Part shown: positions 8,104 to 16,422 of the stretch, one piece after another
Layout: every line of letters begins with the position of its first letter
How positions within the stretch are numbered: position 1 is the stretch's first letter
Assembly: GCF_900104955.1 (NCBI RefSeq)
Contig: NZ_FNSI01000001.1
Span: forward strand, 1,522,001-1,586,000
Source of the DNA: Beijerinckia sp. 28-YEA-48
Lineage (GTDB): Bacteria > Pseudomonadota > Alphaproteobacteria > Rhizobiales > Beijerinckiaceae
Direction of reading: 5' to 3'
DNA: 64,000 nt
Made by a program: the position numbers and the translations under genes
Notes under the pieces: model-generated
Database searches by the model: none
What the model was told of the DNA's origin: nothing
The model's input: only the letters and a program-made list of their open reading frames with translations

Positions 8104-9566
8104 TCGACCGCGATATATTGGGTCTCGAGAAACTCCATCAGGCCTTCATGAGCGCCTTCGCGGCCGATGCCGCTCTGCTTCATGCCGCCGAAGGGCGCGG
8201 CTGGATCAGACGCAAGGCCACGACAAAGGCCGATCATGCCGAACTCAAGCCGCTCGGAGAGCGCCAGCCCACGCTTCATGTCGCGTGTGTAGACATAGGC
8301 GATCAGCCCATGTTCGGTGGCATTGGCTCGGGCGATAGCATCGTCCTCGTCGTCAAAGGTCTGAATGGCGGCGACGGGACCAAAGATTTCCTCGCGCAGA
8401 CAGAGCGCTTTATCGCTGATGCCAGTGATCACCGTCGGCGCGAAGAAATAGCCCGGCCCCGGCAGCGCACGACCGCCGGTGATGATCTCGCCACCATGAG
8501 CGATCGCATCCTCAACCAGCTCTTTCACCTTGTCGCGGGTCTCGGCATTGACGAGCGAGCCGACCTCGACGCCCTCCTGCAAGGGATCGCCGACTTTCAG
8601 GGCGCCCATGCGGACAGCGAACTTGCGAACGAATTCGTTGTGCACGCTGCGATGGACGAGGAAACGGTTCGCCGCCGTGCAGGCTTCGCCAAGATTGCGC
8701 ATCTTGGCCAGCATGGCGCCGTCAACCGCCGCATCAACGTCCGCATCGGCGCAGACGATGAACGGCGCATTGCCGCCGAGCTCCATGGCCGATTTCAGCA
8801 CATTGTCGGCCGCGCCGTGCAGAAGCTTGCGTCCAACCTCGGTCGACCCAGTGAAGGAAATCACCCGCACGCGCGGATCATGCAGCAGCGTATCGACCAC
8901 GGGGCCGGACCGGCGCGACGGCAGAACATTGACGAGACCGTCGGGCACGCCCGCCTGCTGCAACAGCGGCATCAATGCCAGCATGGTGAGCGGCGTATCG
9001 GACGCCGGCTTGATGATGACCGGGCAACCGGCGGCGAGCGCCGGGCCGATCTTGCGGGTGCCCATGGCGGCCGGATAGTTCCACGGCGTCACCAAAACGG
9101 CGATGCCGATCGGGCGATGTTGCACGAGAATGCGCGCGCCGGTCGAGGGCGACTGCGATACCTGGCCAATGTTGCGGACAGCTTCCTCCGCATACCAGCG
9201 GAAGAACTCCGCCGCATAGGCGATCTCGGCGCGCGAGTCCGGCAGGGCCTTGCCATTTTCCAAGGAGATCAATCGCGCCAGCCGTTCCTTATCGGCGATG
9301 ATCAGATCGAAAGCGCGGCGCAGCACTTCGCTGCGGTCGCGTGGTGAACGGGCGGCCCAGGCTGGCGCTGCGGCAGCCGCGGCGTTCAGTGCGTCCTGTG
9401 CGTCCTCAAGGCTGGCGCTGGCGACGCGCGCCAGGATATCGCCGGTCGCGGGATTCTCCACCGCGAAGGAGGCGCCATCGGACGCATCGCGCCAGCGACC
9501 GTTGATGAACAACTGGGTCGGGCCGTCAAAGGGAATAGCTTCCTGCGTCCGCTCAAGAACCTGCAT
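8097..9566 (-). CDS. NAD(P)-dependent aldehyde dehydrogenase, succinate-semialdehyde type
   Basis: A 489-residue aldehyde dehydrogenase of the GabD-like group, oxidising an aldehyde to the acid. It shows TPWNYPAAM (cofactor site), the general-base Glu in AMELGGNAP (about residue 257), the catalytic Cys in GEACTAANRF (about residue 290), and the EEIFGPVA segment. ATG 9566 is preferred to an in-frame TTG just before it, with GAGG 8 bases upstream. Operators at 9627-9639 and 9681-9693 sit upstream, so it heads the minus-strand operon ALDH-gntR-DHDPS-OCD-ligA-ligB. It would oxidise the aldehyde made by the neighbouring ThDP enzyme or by aldol cleavage. Confidence 0.88.
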   Translation of the reverse strand: MQVLERTQEAIPFDGPTQLFINGRWRDASDGASFAVENPATGDILARVASASLEDAQDALNAAAAAAPAWAARSPRDRSEVLRRAFDLIIADKERLARLISLENGKALPDSRAEIAYAAEFFRWYAEEAVRNIGQVSQSPSTGARILVQHRPIGIAVLVTPWNYPAAMGTRKIGPALAAGCPVIIKPASDTPLTMLALMPLLQQAGVPDGLVNVLPSRRSGPVVDTLLHDPRVRVISFTGSTEVGRKLLHGAADNVLKSAMELGGNAPFIVCADADVDAAVDGAMLAKMRNLGEACTAANRFLVHRSVHNEFVRKFAVRMGALKVGDPLQEGVEVGSLVNAETRDKVKELVEDAIAHGGEIITGGRALPGPGYFFAPTVITGISDKALCLREEIFGPVAAIQTFDDEDDAIARANATEHGLIAYVYTRDMKRGLALSERLEFGMIGLCRGLASDPAAPFGGMKQSGIGREGAHEGLMEFLETQYIAVEW

Positions 9567-9626
9567 CAAACTTGCCTCGTTTTCGGCTTCGGCCGATGGA
9601 TCTCAGTCGGATGAGTTGCTCGACAG

Positions 9627-9639
9627 ATTGTCTGACAAT
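9627..9639. promoter_or_regulatory. Operator site 5, ATTGTCTGACAAT
   Basis: Identical to site 4 and 61 bases upstream of the aldehyde dehydrogenase start. It lies in the gap after the ThDP-enzyme gene, where the operon promoter should be. Confidence 0.72.
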
Positions 9640-9680
9640 TCAAATTCCGACATGTCTCTTTGTCAAGTCCCAACCAACAG

Positions 9681-9693
9681 ATTGTCAGACAGA
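9681..9693. promoter_or_regulatory. Operator site 6, degenerate ATTGTCAGACAGA
   Basis: The left arm is perfect and the right arm deviates (ACAGA instead of ACAAT). It lies 54 bp from site 5, just outside the stop of the ThDP-enzyme gene. Possibly a weaker auxiliary site. Confidence 0.45.
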
Positions 9694-9695
9694 AT

Positions 9696-11462
9696 TCACT
9701 CGTATCCAGGCACGACCGAGACATCGACGACCGCGACGCCGCCGGCTTCGACATGGGCAATGGCCTTGGCAAAGGCAGCGGGCAGATCGCCGATCGTCAT
9801 GACGGGACCGATGCCAAGCGCGCCCTGCCCTTCGGCGAGTTTGGCCAGATCGAGCGCCGGCTCGATCATCTTCTGGCCGATCCACATATTCTCAGGCGGC
9901 CGCGAACGCGCCTGCGCCACCCGCTCCTGATGGATCTCGTCGTTATAGAAAGAGGAATTGTCGAAGACGACGATGAGCAACGGCAGTTTATAGCGCGCCG
10001 CCGTCCAGACAGCCGTGCAGCCCATGACGAAATCGCCGTCGCCGAGCACGCCGACGACAAGCCGCTTATCATCCTTCAAGGCCAAAGCCGCGCCGACCGA
10101 GATGCCTGGTCCAGCACCAATGCCACCGCCGGCAGCCCCGCCGAGATAATCAAGCGGATGGTTGAGCGGCCACCAAGCGACGTTCCAGGCGATCGTCGTG
10201 CTGGCAAGCGTGACGGGACGATCGCCAAGCGCGGCACGGAGGGCCAAGGCCGCATCGCGCTGGCGCGGCATAGTATCAGCCTCGCCAAGCTCGAAAGGTT
10301 CCGAGCGTGGGCGCGGCGACCCAATTGCTGGTTTCTTCTCCACCGCAGCCAGCAGCGCCGGCACCACCTGATCGACATCGGCGGAGACCATCAGATCGAC
10401 GGCTGGCAGGCCCTGGTGATCCATGGACCAGCCGTTGTGGATGCGATGATCCATGGAAACATGAACGACCTTGGCGGCTGGCGCGCCCGCTGGGCAGGCA
10501 TATTTGAACATGCCGCCGAGATCGACCGCGTCAAAAGCCAGGATCAGATCAGCGGCGTTAATGGCCGCATCCGCCGCCTTATTGGGGCCGACGCTGGGCG
10601 CGGCCACATGGAGCCCGTGCTCCGTTGGGAAAGTGGCGCCAAGTTTCAGATCAGTCAGCACTTTGGCGTTGAGCTTTTCCGCAAGGGCGACACGATCAGC
10701 CCAGCCCTGCTCCGAACGGGAGAAGCGGCCGTAGATGATGAGGATGTTGCGCGCGGCCGCCACCAGTTCAGCGATCTCGCCGATCTCCTGCGGCGTCGCT
10801 CCTGGCGCGATCTTCGGCGAGAAGCGCTTCACGTCCATCGACGGCAGGTCGGACGCCATAGCGTCCTCTTGCAGATTGACGTCGAGATTGATGTAGACCG
10901 GCCCCTTCGGCGCTGTTTCTGCAATCCATTTCGCCCGCACCAGCGCTTCGCGCGCCGCGCCAGGCGAACCGGGGATGTCGTCGAATTTCACATACTGGCG
11001 GATCATCGCAGCTTGGTCGCGCGTCGTATGGATCCAGTCGATCCAAGGCCTGCGCCGCATCGCATCGAGCGGCCCCGTGGCGCCGAGAATGACCATGGGC
11101 ATGCGGTCGCACCAGGCATTGAAGATCGCCATGGTCGCGTGCATCAGGCCAACGTTGGAATGAACGGCGCAGGCCATCATCTTGTCGGTGGCCTTGGCAT
11201 AGCCCTGGGCGATGTGGACCGCATGCTCTTCGTGCAGGCAGAGCAACATTTCCGGGTTTTTATTGCCCAGATAATTGACGATGCTGTCATGCAACCCACG
11301 ATAGGAAGCGCCAGGATTGAGGGCGATGTATTTCAAGTCGAGATCGCGCAAGGTGGCAGCCACAACATCACTGCCGAAGCCAATTTTGGTGGCGAGCGGC
11401 CCCTGCGGCTCCTCGCGCCCCGTATCGTTGCGGCGTGCCGTGGCTTCAATCGTTGCGGTCAT
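9696..11462 (-). CDS. Thiamine-diphosphate-dependent decarboxylase/synthase-like enzyme
   Basis: A 588-residue three-domain ThDP enzyme of the acetolactate synthase/benzoylformate decarboxylase superfamily. The N-terminal PYR domain has the cofactor-activating Glu in CLHEEHAVHIAQGYAK; the C-terminal PP domain has the metal/ThDP motif GDGDFVMG followed about 25 residues later by FDNSSFYND. It probably decarboxylates a 2-oxo acid to an aldehyde, which the adjacent dehydrogenase would oxidise. The ATG at 11462 has GAGGGA upstream; a longer frame would run into the SDR gene. The SDR gene ends 34 bases upstream, so both are probably co-transcribed from the Rieske promoter. The actual substrate is unknown. 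Confidence 0.82.
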   Translation of the reverse strand: MTATIEATARRNDTGREEPQGPLATKIGFGSDVVAATLRDLDLKYIALNPGASYRGLHDSIVNYLGNKNPEMLLCLHEEHAVHIAQGYAKATDKMMACAVHSNVGLMHATMAIFNAWCDRMPMVILGATGPLDAMRRRPWIDWIHTTRDQAAMIRQYVKFDDIPGSPGAAREALVRAKWIAETAPKGPVYINLDVNLQEDAMASDLPSMDVKRFSPKIAPGATPQEIGEIAELVAAARNILIIYGRFSRSEQGWADRVALAEKLNAKVLTDLKLGATFPTEHGLHVAAPSVGPNKAADAAINAADLILAFDAVDLGGMFKYACPAGAPAAKVVHVSMDHRIHNGWSMDHQGLPAVDLMVSADVDQVVPALLAAVEKKPAIGSPRPRSEPFELGEADTMPRQRDAALALRAALGDRPVTLASTTIAWNVAWWPLNHPLDYLGGAAGGGIGAGPGISVGAALALKDDKRLVVGVLGDGDFVMGCTAVWTAARYKLPLLIVVFDNSSFYNDEIHQERVAQARSRPPENMWIGQKMIEPALDLAKLAEGQGALGIGPVMTIGDLPAAFAKAIAHVEAGGVAVVDVSVVPGYE

Positions 11463-11496
11463 GAACGTTCCCTCAATTTCGATGGCCTGATGACAA

Positions 11497-12240
11497 TCAG
11501 GTAAAAACAAATCCGGCATCGACAGGCAGAACCTGGCCGGTGAAGCACAGCGCATGGGGCGTCAGCAGGAAGACGATCGCCTCGGTGATATCTTCGGGCA
11601 TCTGCGGCCCGGGCACGGCGCGGCCGCGCTCATATTCCTGGTGGCGCTCGGCCGGCACATAGTCGGTCGCTTCATTGCGCATGATGCCCGGCGCGACACC
11701 GACGACGCCGATCCGTCGCGCGCCCAATTCGCGCGACAAGGAGCGCGTCATCGAAATGATGGCGCCCTTGCTGGTGACATAGGCAAGCAGACGCGGCGGC
11801 CCCCATAGTGCGGTGTCGGACGCCAGATTGACGACCTGCGCGCCAGCTGACAGCAGCGGGCTCGCGGCCTTCGTCACCAGCCAGGTGCCGCGAATATTGA
11901 CGCGCATCACCCGATCCCACAGATCGATGTCGATATCCTCGAAGGCCGCGCCACCGACATTGGTGGCGATCGCAGCATTATTGACGAGGCCATCGAGCCG
12001 TTCTTCCGTCGCGGCGATATTCTGCCCCATGGCGGTGATCGACTGTGGATCAGCGAGATCGACGCGCAAAAAACGGCAGGATGTGCCTGTGGCGCGAATT
12101 TCGGCCGCCGTCTGCTCGCCTTCCTCGGTGAGAATGTCAGCCAAAATCAATTGCGCGCCAGCACGCGCGCAGGCGAGCGCTATGGCCTTGCCGACGCCGC
12201 GCGCGGCGCCCGTGATCAAAACAATTCTCTGGTTCAGCAT
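11497..12240 (-). CDS. Short-chain dehydrogenase/reductase (SDR)
   Basis: A 247-residue classical SDR. The cofactor loop TGAARGVGKA is at about residues 10-19, NNAA at about 87-90, a catalytic Ser in NLASDTA, and the YVTSK (YxxxK) active-site pair near residue 154. It would interconvert an alcohol and a ketone, or dehydrogenate a dihydrodiol, with NAD(P). It lies 6 bases after the Rieske oxygenase gene in the same direction. A role in re-aromatising a Rieske-made dihydrodiol is plausible, although the Rieske protein could instead be a monooxygenase. Confidence 0.86.
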   Translation of the reverse strand: MLNQRIVLITGAARGVGKAIALACARAGAQLILADILTEEGEQTAAEIRATGTSCRFLRVDLADPQSITAMGQNIAATEERLDGLVNNAAIATNVGGAAFEDIDIDLWDRVMRVNIRGTWLVTKAASPLLSAGAQVVNLASDTALWGPPRLLAYVTSKGAIISMTRSLSRELGARRIGVVGVAPGIMRNEATDYVPAERHQEYERGRAVPGPQMPEDITEAIVFLLTPHALCFTGQVLPVDAGFVFT

Positions 12241-12246
12241 GATGTT

Positions 12247-13311
12247 TCAGCTCACCGCGCGGTTGTCAGCGGAGGCCTGCATTTCCGCCTCGACCTTGCG
12301 CCGGATCATTCGCCGCAGCCGGGTGACGCCGAGATCGTGCTGGTAGAGCATTTCGCGACGGCGGGCGTCGGTCGGCATGCGCTCCAGCATTTCGCGATCC
12401 TGTTCGAGCACATACCAATGGCGTGCCTCGAAGCGGCTGCGGAACAGGAAGCGCCAACTCTGGCGTTCCAGCTCGTTGGCAGCGGCGCGTATACGCCAGA
12501 AGAAGATGCGGCAACTGTTGTCGTCGATCGGCGTGACGAAATTGATCACATACATCGGCCCGCCAGAGCCCGCAGCCGGCGGATAGGGAATAATCACGCG
12601 ACCGTGGAACACCGGACCGTCAACGACGATTTCCGACCAATCGAAATTCACATCTTGCTGGGCGACACGCTTGGTGATGAAGCCCTGCTCCCTGGCCTCA
12701 ATCGTCACCGTGTCCTGAGTGGTGCCCCGCCCAAGGGTGAACGTGTCCGAATGCAGGAAAATCCCATGCATGGGATCGACCAGATTGTCGAGCACATAGC
12801 CGTAGTTGCACTCCCAGGGCGAGACGCAAAGAAAGTGAGCATAGTTTTGATCGGTGAGTTCCTTCGGCAAGGTCAGCGGCGGCGGCGACGGCTGCGCTTC
12901 GCTGGGAAAATAAACGAAGACGCCATCCGCCGCTTCTTCCACCGCATAGGAATCGAGCGGACGACGGCCTTCGAGCGCACATTCGGCCATGCCTGGTACT
13001 TGAACGACGACACCATCGCCGTTGAGGGTGACGCCATGATAACGGCAAGACAAGGTGTTGCCGGTGGCGCGACCGATCGACAGGCGTGCGCCGCGATGTG
13101 GACAGTAATCCTCCAGGCAGCGAAGCTTGCCGTCCTCGCCACGCCACAACACTAGATCGCGGCCGAGCGCGCGCACCGATGTCGGCTTTTGCGTTTTAAT
13201 ATCGGCCGATTTGGCGACCACGTACCAATAGCCCAAAAGTCCTTGGTGGATACGTTCCTCGATCCGGTCTGCTTGCCGATCCGCTTGCCGATCTGCCTGC
13301 GTCTGGTCCAT
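12247..13311 (-). CDS. Rieske non-haem iron aromatic oxygenase, terminal component
   Basis: A 354-residue single-chain Rieske oxygenase of the VanA/phthalate-oxygenase type. The [2Fe-2S] motif is CPHRGARL followed by CRYHG (about residues 70-92), and the mononuclear iron site is DNLVDPMHGIFLH (about residues 175-187) with the two His ligands four residues apart. It should hydroxylate or O-demethylate an aromatic acid, making the catechol cleaved by the LigAB-like enzyme. The N-terminus has a short ADRQ tandem repeat caused by a 12-base DNA repeat at 13271-13294. Its ATG overlaps the preceding stop by one base (TAATG). No ferredoxin or reductase partner was found in the window. Confidence 0.88.
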   Translation of the reverse strand: MDQTQADRQADRQADRIEERIHQGLLGYWYVVAKSADIKTQKPTSVRALGRDLVLWRGEDGKLRCLEDYCPHRGARLSIGRATGNTLSCRYHGVTLNGDGVVVQVPGMAECALEGRRPLDSYAVEEAADGVFVYFPSEAQPSPPPLTLPKELTDQNYAHFLCVSPWECNYGYVLDNLVDPMHGIFLHSDTFTLGRGTTQDTVTIEAREQGFITKRVAQQDVNFDWSEIVVDGPVFHGRVIIPYPPAAGSGGPMYVINFVTPIDDNSCRIFFWRIRAAANELERQSWRFLFRSRFEARHWYVLEQDREMLERMPTDARRREMLYQHDLGVTRLRRMIRRKVEAEMQASADNRAVS

Positions 13312-13619
13312 TACCGTTCTCCCATGAATGGGGCGACCCTGCCGTATGGTGAGATCGCCGGGGCGGCGGCATAGGCCTCATCCAGCGATGCGTTGATCGC
13401 CGCCAACTCGCTCTGCAAGGCCGCGACGCTCCACGGCTCCCTGGCTCCGGAAGGCCGTGCGATGGCGCGGGCGTTCAATTCCGCAGTCACCTTTTCGAAA
13501 TCATGGATGCCTGCGGCGTAGATCGCTTCCAGGCCAGCCGCCAAGGCTTGCTCCGCATCCGTCAGCTCGCGTCGAAGCGCCTGTGCGCCGAGCCTGCGAT
13601 GCAAATCCGGGTCATTCAT
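13311..13619 (-). CDS. Small recombinase-HTH-like protein of unknown function
   Basis: A 102-residue protein. Its segment from about residue 43 (VTAELNARAIARPSG) to about residue 75 (WSVAALQSELAAIN) resembles the small helix-turn-helix module at the end of serine recombinases, where LNxRG-x-P-x-G-W-x3-L is typical. No catalytic recombinase domain is present. It is the first gene of the minus-strand transcript to the Rieske oxygenase, SDR and ThDP enzyme, and is coupled to the oxygenase by a one-base TAATG overlap. Operator site 7 is 29 bases upstream. It could be a DNA-binding cofactor or an oxygenase accessory; neither is demonstrated. Confidence 0.7.
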   Translation of the reverse strand: MNDPDLHRRLGAQALRRELTDAEQALAAGLEAIYAAGIHDFEKVTAELNARAIARPSGAREPWSVAALQSELAAINASLDEAYAAAPAISPYGRVAPFMGER

Positions 13620-13647
13620 CGAGCGCCTCTCTAGTTCGGCCTTTTAT

Positions 13648-13660
13648 ATTGTCAGACAAT
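13648..13660. promoter_or_regulatory. Operator site 7, ATTGTCAGACAAT, divergent promoter
   Basis: Palindrome in the 80-base gap between two divergent genes: 29 bases upstream of the minus-strand small HTH-like gene and 40 bases upstream of the plus-strand pentapeptide-like gene. One site can therefore control both transcripts. Confidence 0.72.
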
Positions 13661-13699
13661 CTTAACTCCGATAAGCTGGATGCTGTCAAGGAGCTTTCA

Positions 13700-14320
13700 G
13701 TGCAAGCAGCGGATATTCAGGCGGCGATCGACCAGGCGCGGGATCACTTGGAACCGTTCGCCGAACCGTTTTCCCCGCCCTCGAAAACGATCGATTTTCC
13801 TTTGGATTTCGCGGGGCTGCGCCTCGGCCATCTGGATTTTCGCGACGTGACCTTCACCGCGCCGGTGAATTTTCGCGGCGCGCTATTCACAGGCATTGCC
13901 TGGTTCGACCGCACACATTTTTTGGCGCAGACGGATTTTTCTTTCGCGGAATTCCATCTCGACGCACGCTTCGACAGTGCGCGATTCGAACGCGAGGCCT
14001 ATTTCTCGGCGACGGCTTTTTCAGGGGGCGCCATCTTCGATCGGGCGCTGTTCCAACAGGGCGCGTCGTTTGATCGTTGCCTGTTCTATGCCGGCTCGTC
14101 GTTTGCCAGTGCGAACCTGCAAGGCACGACGAGCTTTCGCACTGCCGAGAGTTATGGCGGCGCCTGGTTCGATCAAACGCATTTCAACAGCCTCGACATG
14201 ACTGGCTTCGCTATCCACGGCCGCACCTATACGCGCGCGGCGACCTATCGCACTGGTTACACCCGCCTGCCACTCAGTGCTTTGAAGCAACCGATCCTTC
14301 TGGGCGATTTACGGGCTTGA
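13700..14320 (+). CDS. Pentapeptide-repeat-like protein
   Basis: A 206-residue protein whose middle (about residues 45-165) is a run of roughly 5-residue units with Phe at the central position and Ala or small residues beside it, for example FRGALF, FDSARF, FDRALF and FDRCLF. This pattern predicts a right-handed quadrilateral beta-helix like other pentapeptide proteins. The start is GTG 13700, supported by AAGGAG 6 bases upstream; the frame is open much further back, but that part runs through the operator and the divergent gene. It is followed by the alpha/beta hydrolase. No enzymatic residues are evident; it may be a scaffold or binding protein. Confidence 0.75.
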   Translation: MQAADIQAAIDQARDHLEPFAEPFSPPSKTIDFPLDFAGLRLGHLDFRDVTFTAPVNFRGALFTGIAWFDRTHFLAQTDFSFAEFHLDARFDSARFEREAYFSATAFSGGAIFDRALFQQGASFDRCLFYAGSSFASANLQGTTSFRTAESYGGAWFDQTHFNSLDMTGFAIHGRTYTRAATYRTGYTRLPLSALKQPILLGDLRA

Positions 14321-14365
14321 TACCCGGTCGCATCTGACAACAATGCCATCTGACGCGAGGAGCCT

Positions 14366-15298
14366 ATGAGCAAGCCAGTCCGCCACGCCGCCGTCGGCCG
14401 CGAACCTTCAAGCGGTCTTTATTACGAGATCATGGGGGAAGGTTCGTCCTATCGGTACCACCTTCTCTTCATCCATGGCGGCGGCAGTACGGGCGATGTT
14501 TTCCGCGCCACACCGGACGGGCGCCTGGGCTGGGCCGATCAGCTTGCCGCACAAGGCTTTCGCTGCTGGCTGACCGATTGGCCCGGCACCGGCCGCTCCG
14601 GCTATCGCGATATCCTTACCCTGCAATATCAGGACGTGGTCGACGGCTATATCCATCTGCTGCGCGACGTGATCCAGGAACCGGTGGTTATCGTCACCCA
14701 TTCCATGGGCGGGCCGACGACCTGGAAACTGATCGAGGCGCTGCCCGATCTCGTCGCCGGCGTCATGGGTGTCGCCACAGGCTATCCGGGCAATCTCGCG
14801 GCGAAGAATTCCAAGGTGATCACTGACGACGGGCGCGTCGTGCACTTCACCTTTGGCGATACCGGCGTTACTTTCGCGCTCGATCGGCAGAAGCCCTATG
14901 TCTACGACGACGCCTATGTCTACAAACAGGCCATTGGCGCCAGTAAGCTGTTCCCGATGCAGGCCATCGCCGCATTCCGTCAGAGTTTCAGCGCCATCTC
15001 GCCACTGATGATCTTGCAACGCACGGGCATTATGCCGGGCATGCCGGTTGTTGAACATACGACCGGCTTCGCTAACAAACATATCCGCCTCATCGCCGGT
15101 TCTAACGATCCAGCTCATACGCGCGAGATTGAGGACCGGACCGCCGACCTGTTGAGGCAGTGGGGCGCTGACGCCAATGTGGTCTGGTTGCCGGATCACG
15201 GCATCACCGGCAACGGCCATTTCCTGCAGCTTGAACTCAATAGCGACGAGATTCTTGACCTGCTGATCAAGGAGCTGCGCGCCGTCCCTGGCGCGTGA
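14366..15298 (+). CDS. Alpha/beta hydrolase
   Basis: A 310-residue alpha/beta-hydrolase-fold protein. The oxyanion segment is FIHGGGSTGD, the nucleophile elbow is VTHSMGGPT (Ser near residue 115), a likely acid is the Asp of GSNDPAHT, and the catalytic His lies in GNGHF near residue 293. Such enzymes hydrolyse esters, lactones or C-C bonds of ring-cleavage products. It lies 45 bases after the pentapeptide-like gene on the same strand, presumably as a two-gene operon under operator site 7. Its stop abuts the stop of the convergent TctC gene with no spacer. Confidence 0.84.
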   Translation: MSKPVRHAAVGREPSSGLYYEIMGEGSSYRYHLLFIHGGGSTGDVFRATPDGRLGWADQLAAQGFRCWLTDWPGTGRSGYRDILTLQYQDVVDGYIHLLRDVIQEPVVIVTHSMGGPTTWKLIEALPDLVAGVMGVATGYPGNLAAKNSKVITDDGRVVHFTFGDTGVTFALDRQKPYVYDDAYVYKQAIGASKLFPMQAIAAFRQSFSAISPLMILQRTGIMPGMPVVEHTTGFANKHIRLIAGSNDPAHTREIEDRTADLLRQWGADANVVWLPDHGITGNGHFLQLELNSDEILDLLIKELRAVPGA

Positions 15299-16249
15299 TC
15301 AATCGGCTTTAATATGGGCATCGGCGATGACGTCGCCGATGATCCGATCCTGCGTCTCAAGGAATTGTCGGGCCGCGTTCCCGCATTGGCCCACAGGCAG
15401 CATGTGCAATTCATCCAGCCGCGCCAGCAACGCCGGTTGACGCAAGGCTTGCGCGAACAATTTGCCCAAGGCCACGGTCATCGCCTCTGGCGTGCGCGCC
15501 GGCGCAACCAAAGCGAACCAGCCGGTGATATCGAAATCATAGCCCAGTTCCCGCGCGGTCGGTACATCGGGCAACGGTGCGAGACGCTCCGGCGACATGG
15601 TCATCAGGATTCTGAGATCGCCGGCGGTGACTTTCGGCAGCACCTCGGAAAAATTGACGAAGACCGCTTCGATCTCCTTGCCGGTGAGTGCGCTGACTGA
15701 CGCCGCGCCGCCGGGATAAGGCACGTAGGACATCGGCGCCTGCGCGTTCTTCTTCAACAGTTCGATGGCTATCTGGAGGACCGATAGAGGCCCAAGCGCG
15801 CCGACGCTGAAACGCCCGCCGCTGCGCCGGGCGGCCTCGATCAGGTCGACCATGGATTTATAGGGCGCGTCGGCGCGCACAGCGACGACTTGCGGCGAGT
15901 CAACGAGATGACAGATCGGCTCGAAATTGGCGAGCCGCACCGCGTCGGCCTGGCGGATGCGGGCATTGATGACGAGCGCCGGCGAGACCATGCCGACAGT
16001 GGCGCCATCCGGCGCGGCACGGGCGGTCGCGGTATTGCCGATCAGATTGTTGGCGCCGGTGCGATTCTCGATGACGATGGTCGGGCCGCCCTGCCGCTTG
16101 ATCTCGTCGCCCAGGAGGCGGGCCAGGATGTCGATGGAGCCGCCCGGCGGCACCGGTACAATCACCTTGAGCATGCTCGGCACTTGCGCGAAGGCCGAAC
16201 CGGTCGCCGTCAGAAGGAAGGCCAGAAGAACGCATCGGGCGCAGATCAT
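15299..16249 (-). CDS. Tripartite tricarboxylate transporter (TctC/Bug) substrate-binding protein
   Basis: A 316-residue periplasmic binding protein with an N-terminal signal peptide ending near AFAQ. Family marks are IVPVPPGGSIDILARLL early in the mature protein and the NRTGANNLIGNTATA segment. It would bind a small organic acid. No TctA or TctB membrane subunits lie nearby, so it must share a permease encoded elsewhere or act as a sensor. Operator site 8 lies 30 bases upstream of its start, so it belongs to the catabolic regulon and probably binds the same substrate. Confidence 0.87.
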   Translation of the reverse strand: MICARCVLLAFLLTATGSAFAQVPSMLKVIVPVPPGGSIDILARLLGDEIKRQGGPTIVIENRTGANNLIGNTATARAAPDGATVGMVSPALVINARIRQADAVRLANFEPICHLVDSPQVVAVRADAPYKSMVDLIEAARRSGGRFSVGALGPLSVLQIAIELLKKNAQAPMSYVPYPGGAASVSALTGKEIEAVFVNFSEVLPKVTAGDLRILMTMSPERLAPLPDVPTARELGYDFDITGWFALVAPARTPEAMTVALGKLFAQALRQPALLARLDELHMLPVGQCGNAARQFLETQDRIIGDVIADAHIKAD

Positions 16250-16278
16250 CGATGTCTCGCGGAAAGTTGCTTTTATAA

Positions 16279-16291
16279 ATTGTCTTACAAT
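16279..16291. promoter_or_regulatory. Operator site 8, ATTGTCTTACAAT
   Basis: Rightmost site, 30 bases upstream of the TctC gene start, and it marks the right boundary of the regulon. A half-site ATTGTCTG followed by a non-matching arm occurs at about 16510, upstream of the second GntR gene. Confidence 0.68.
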
Positions 16292-16422
16292 TTGACCGTT
16301 GGGCCCGCAATGGCCGATCCCTGCATTTCCGCATCAAGCGATTGATCGGCAGGCTGTTCCGCGCCGAGGCCTTGTGCTGCCTTTGCCTTGGCAGGACAAG
16401 AAAATGACGACATGAGATGCGG

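Noticed and set aside
9660..11504. A 614-codon open frame on the plus strand
   Set aside because: It is antisense to the ThDP enzyme, whose motifs are unambiguous; composition is typical of a shadow frame.
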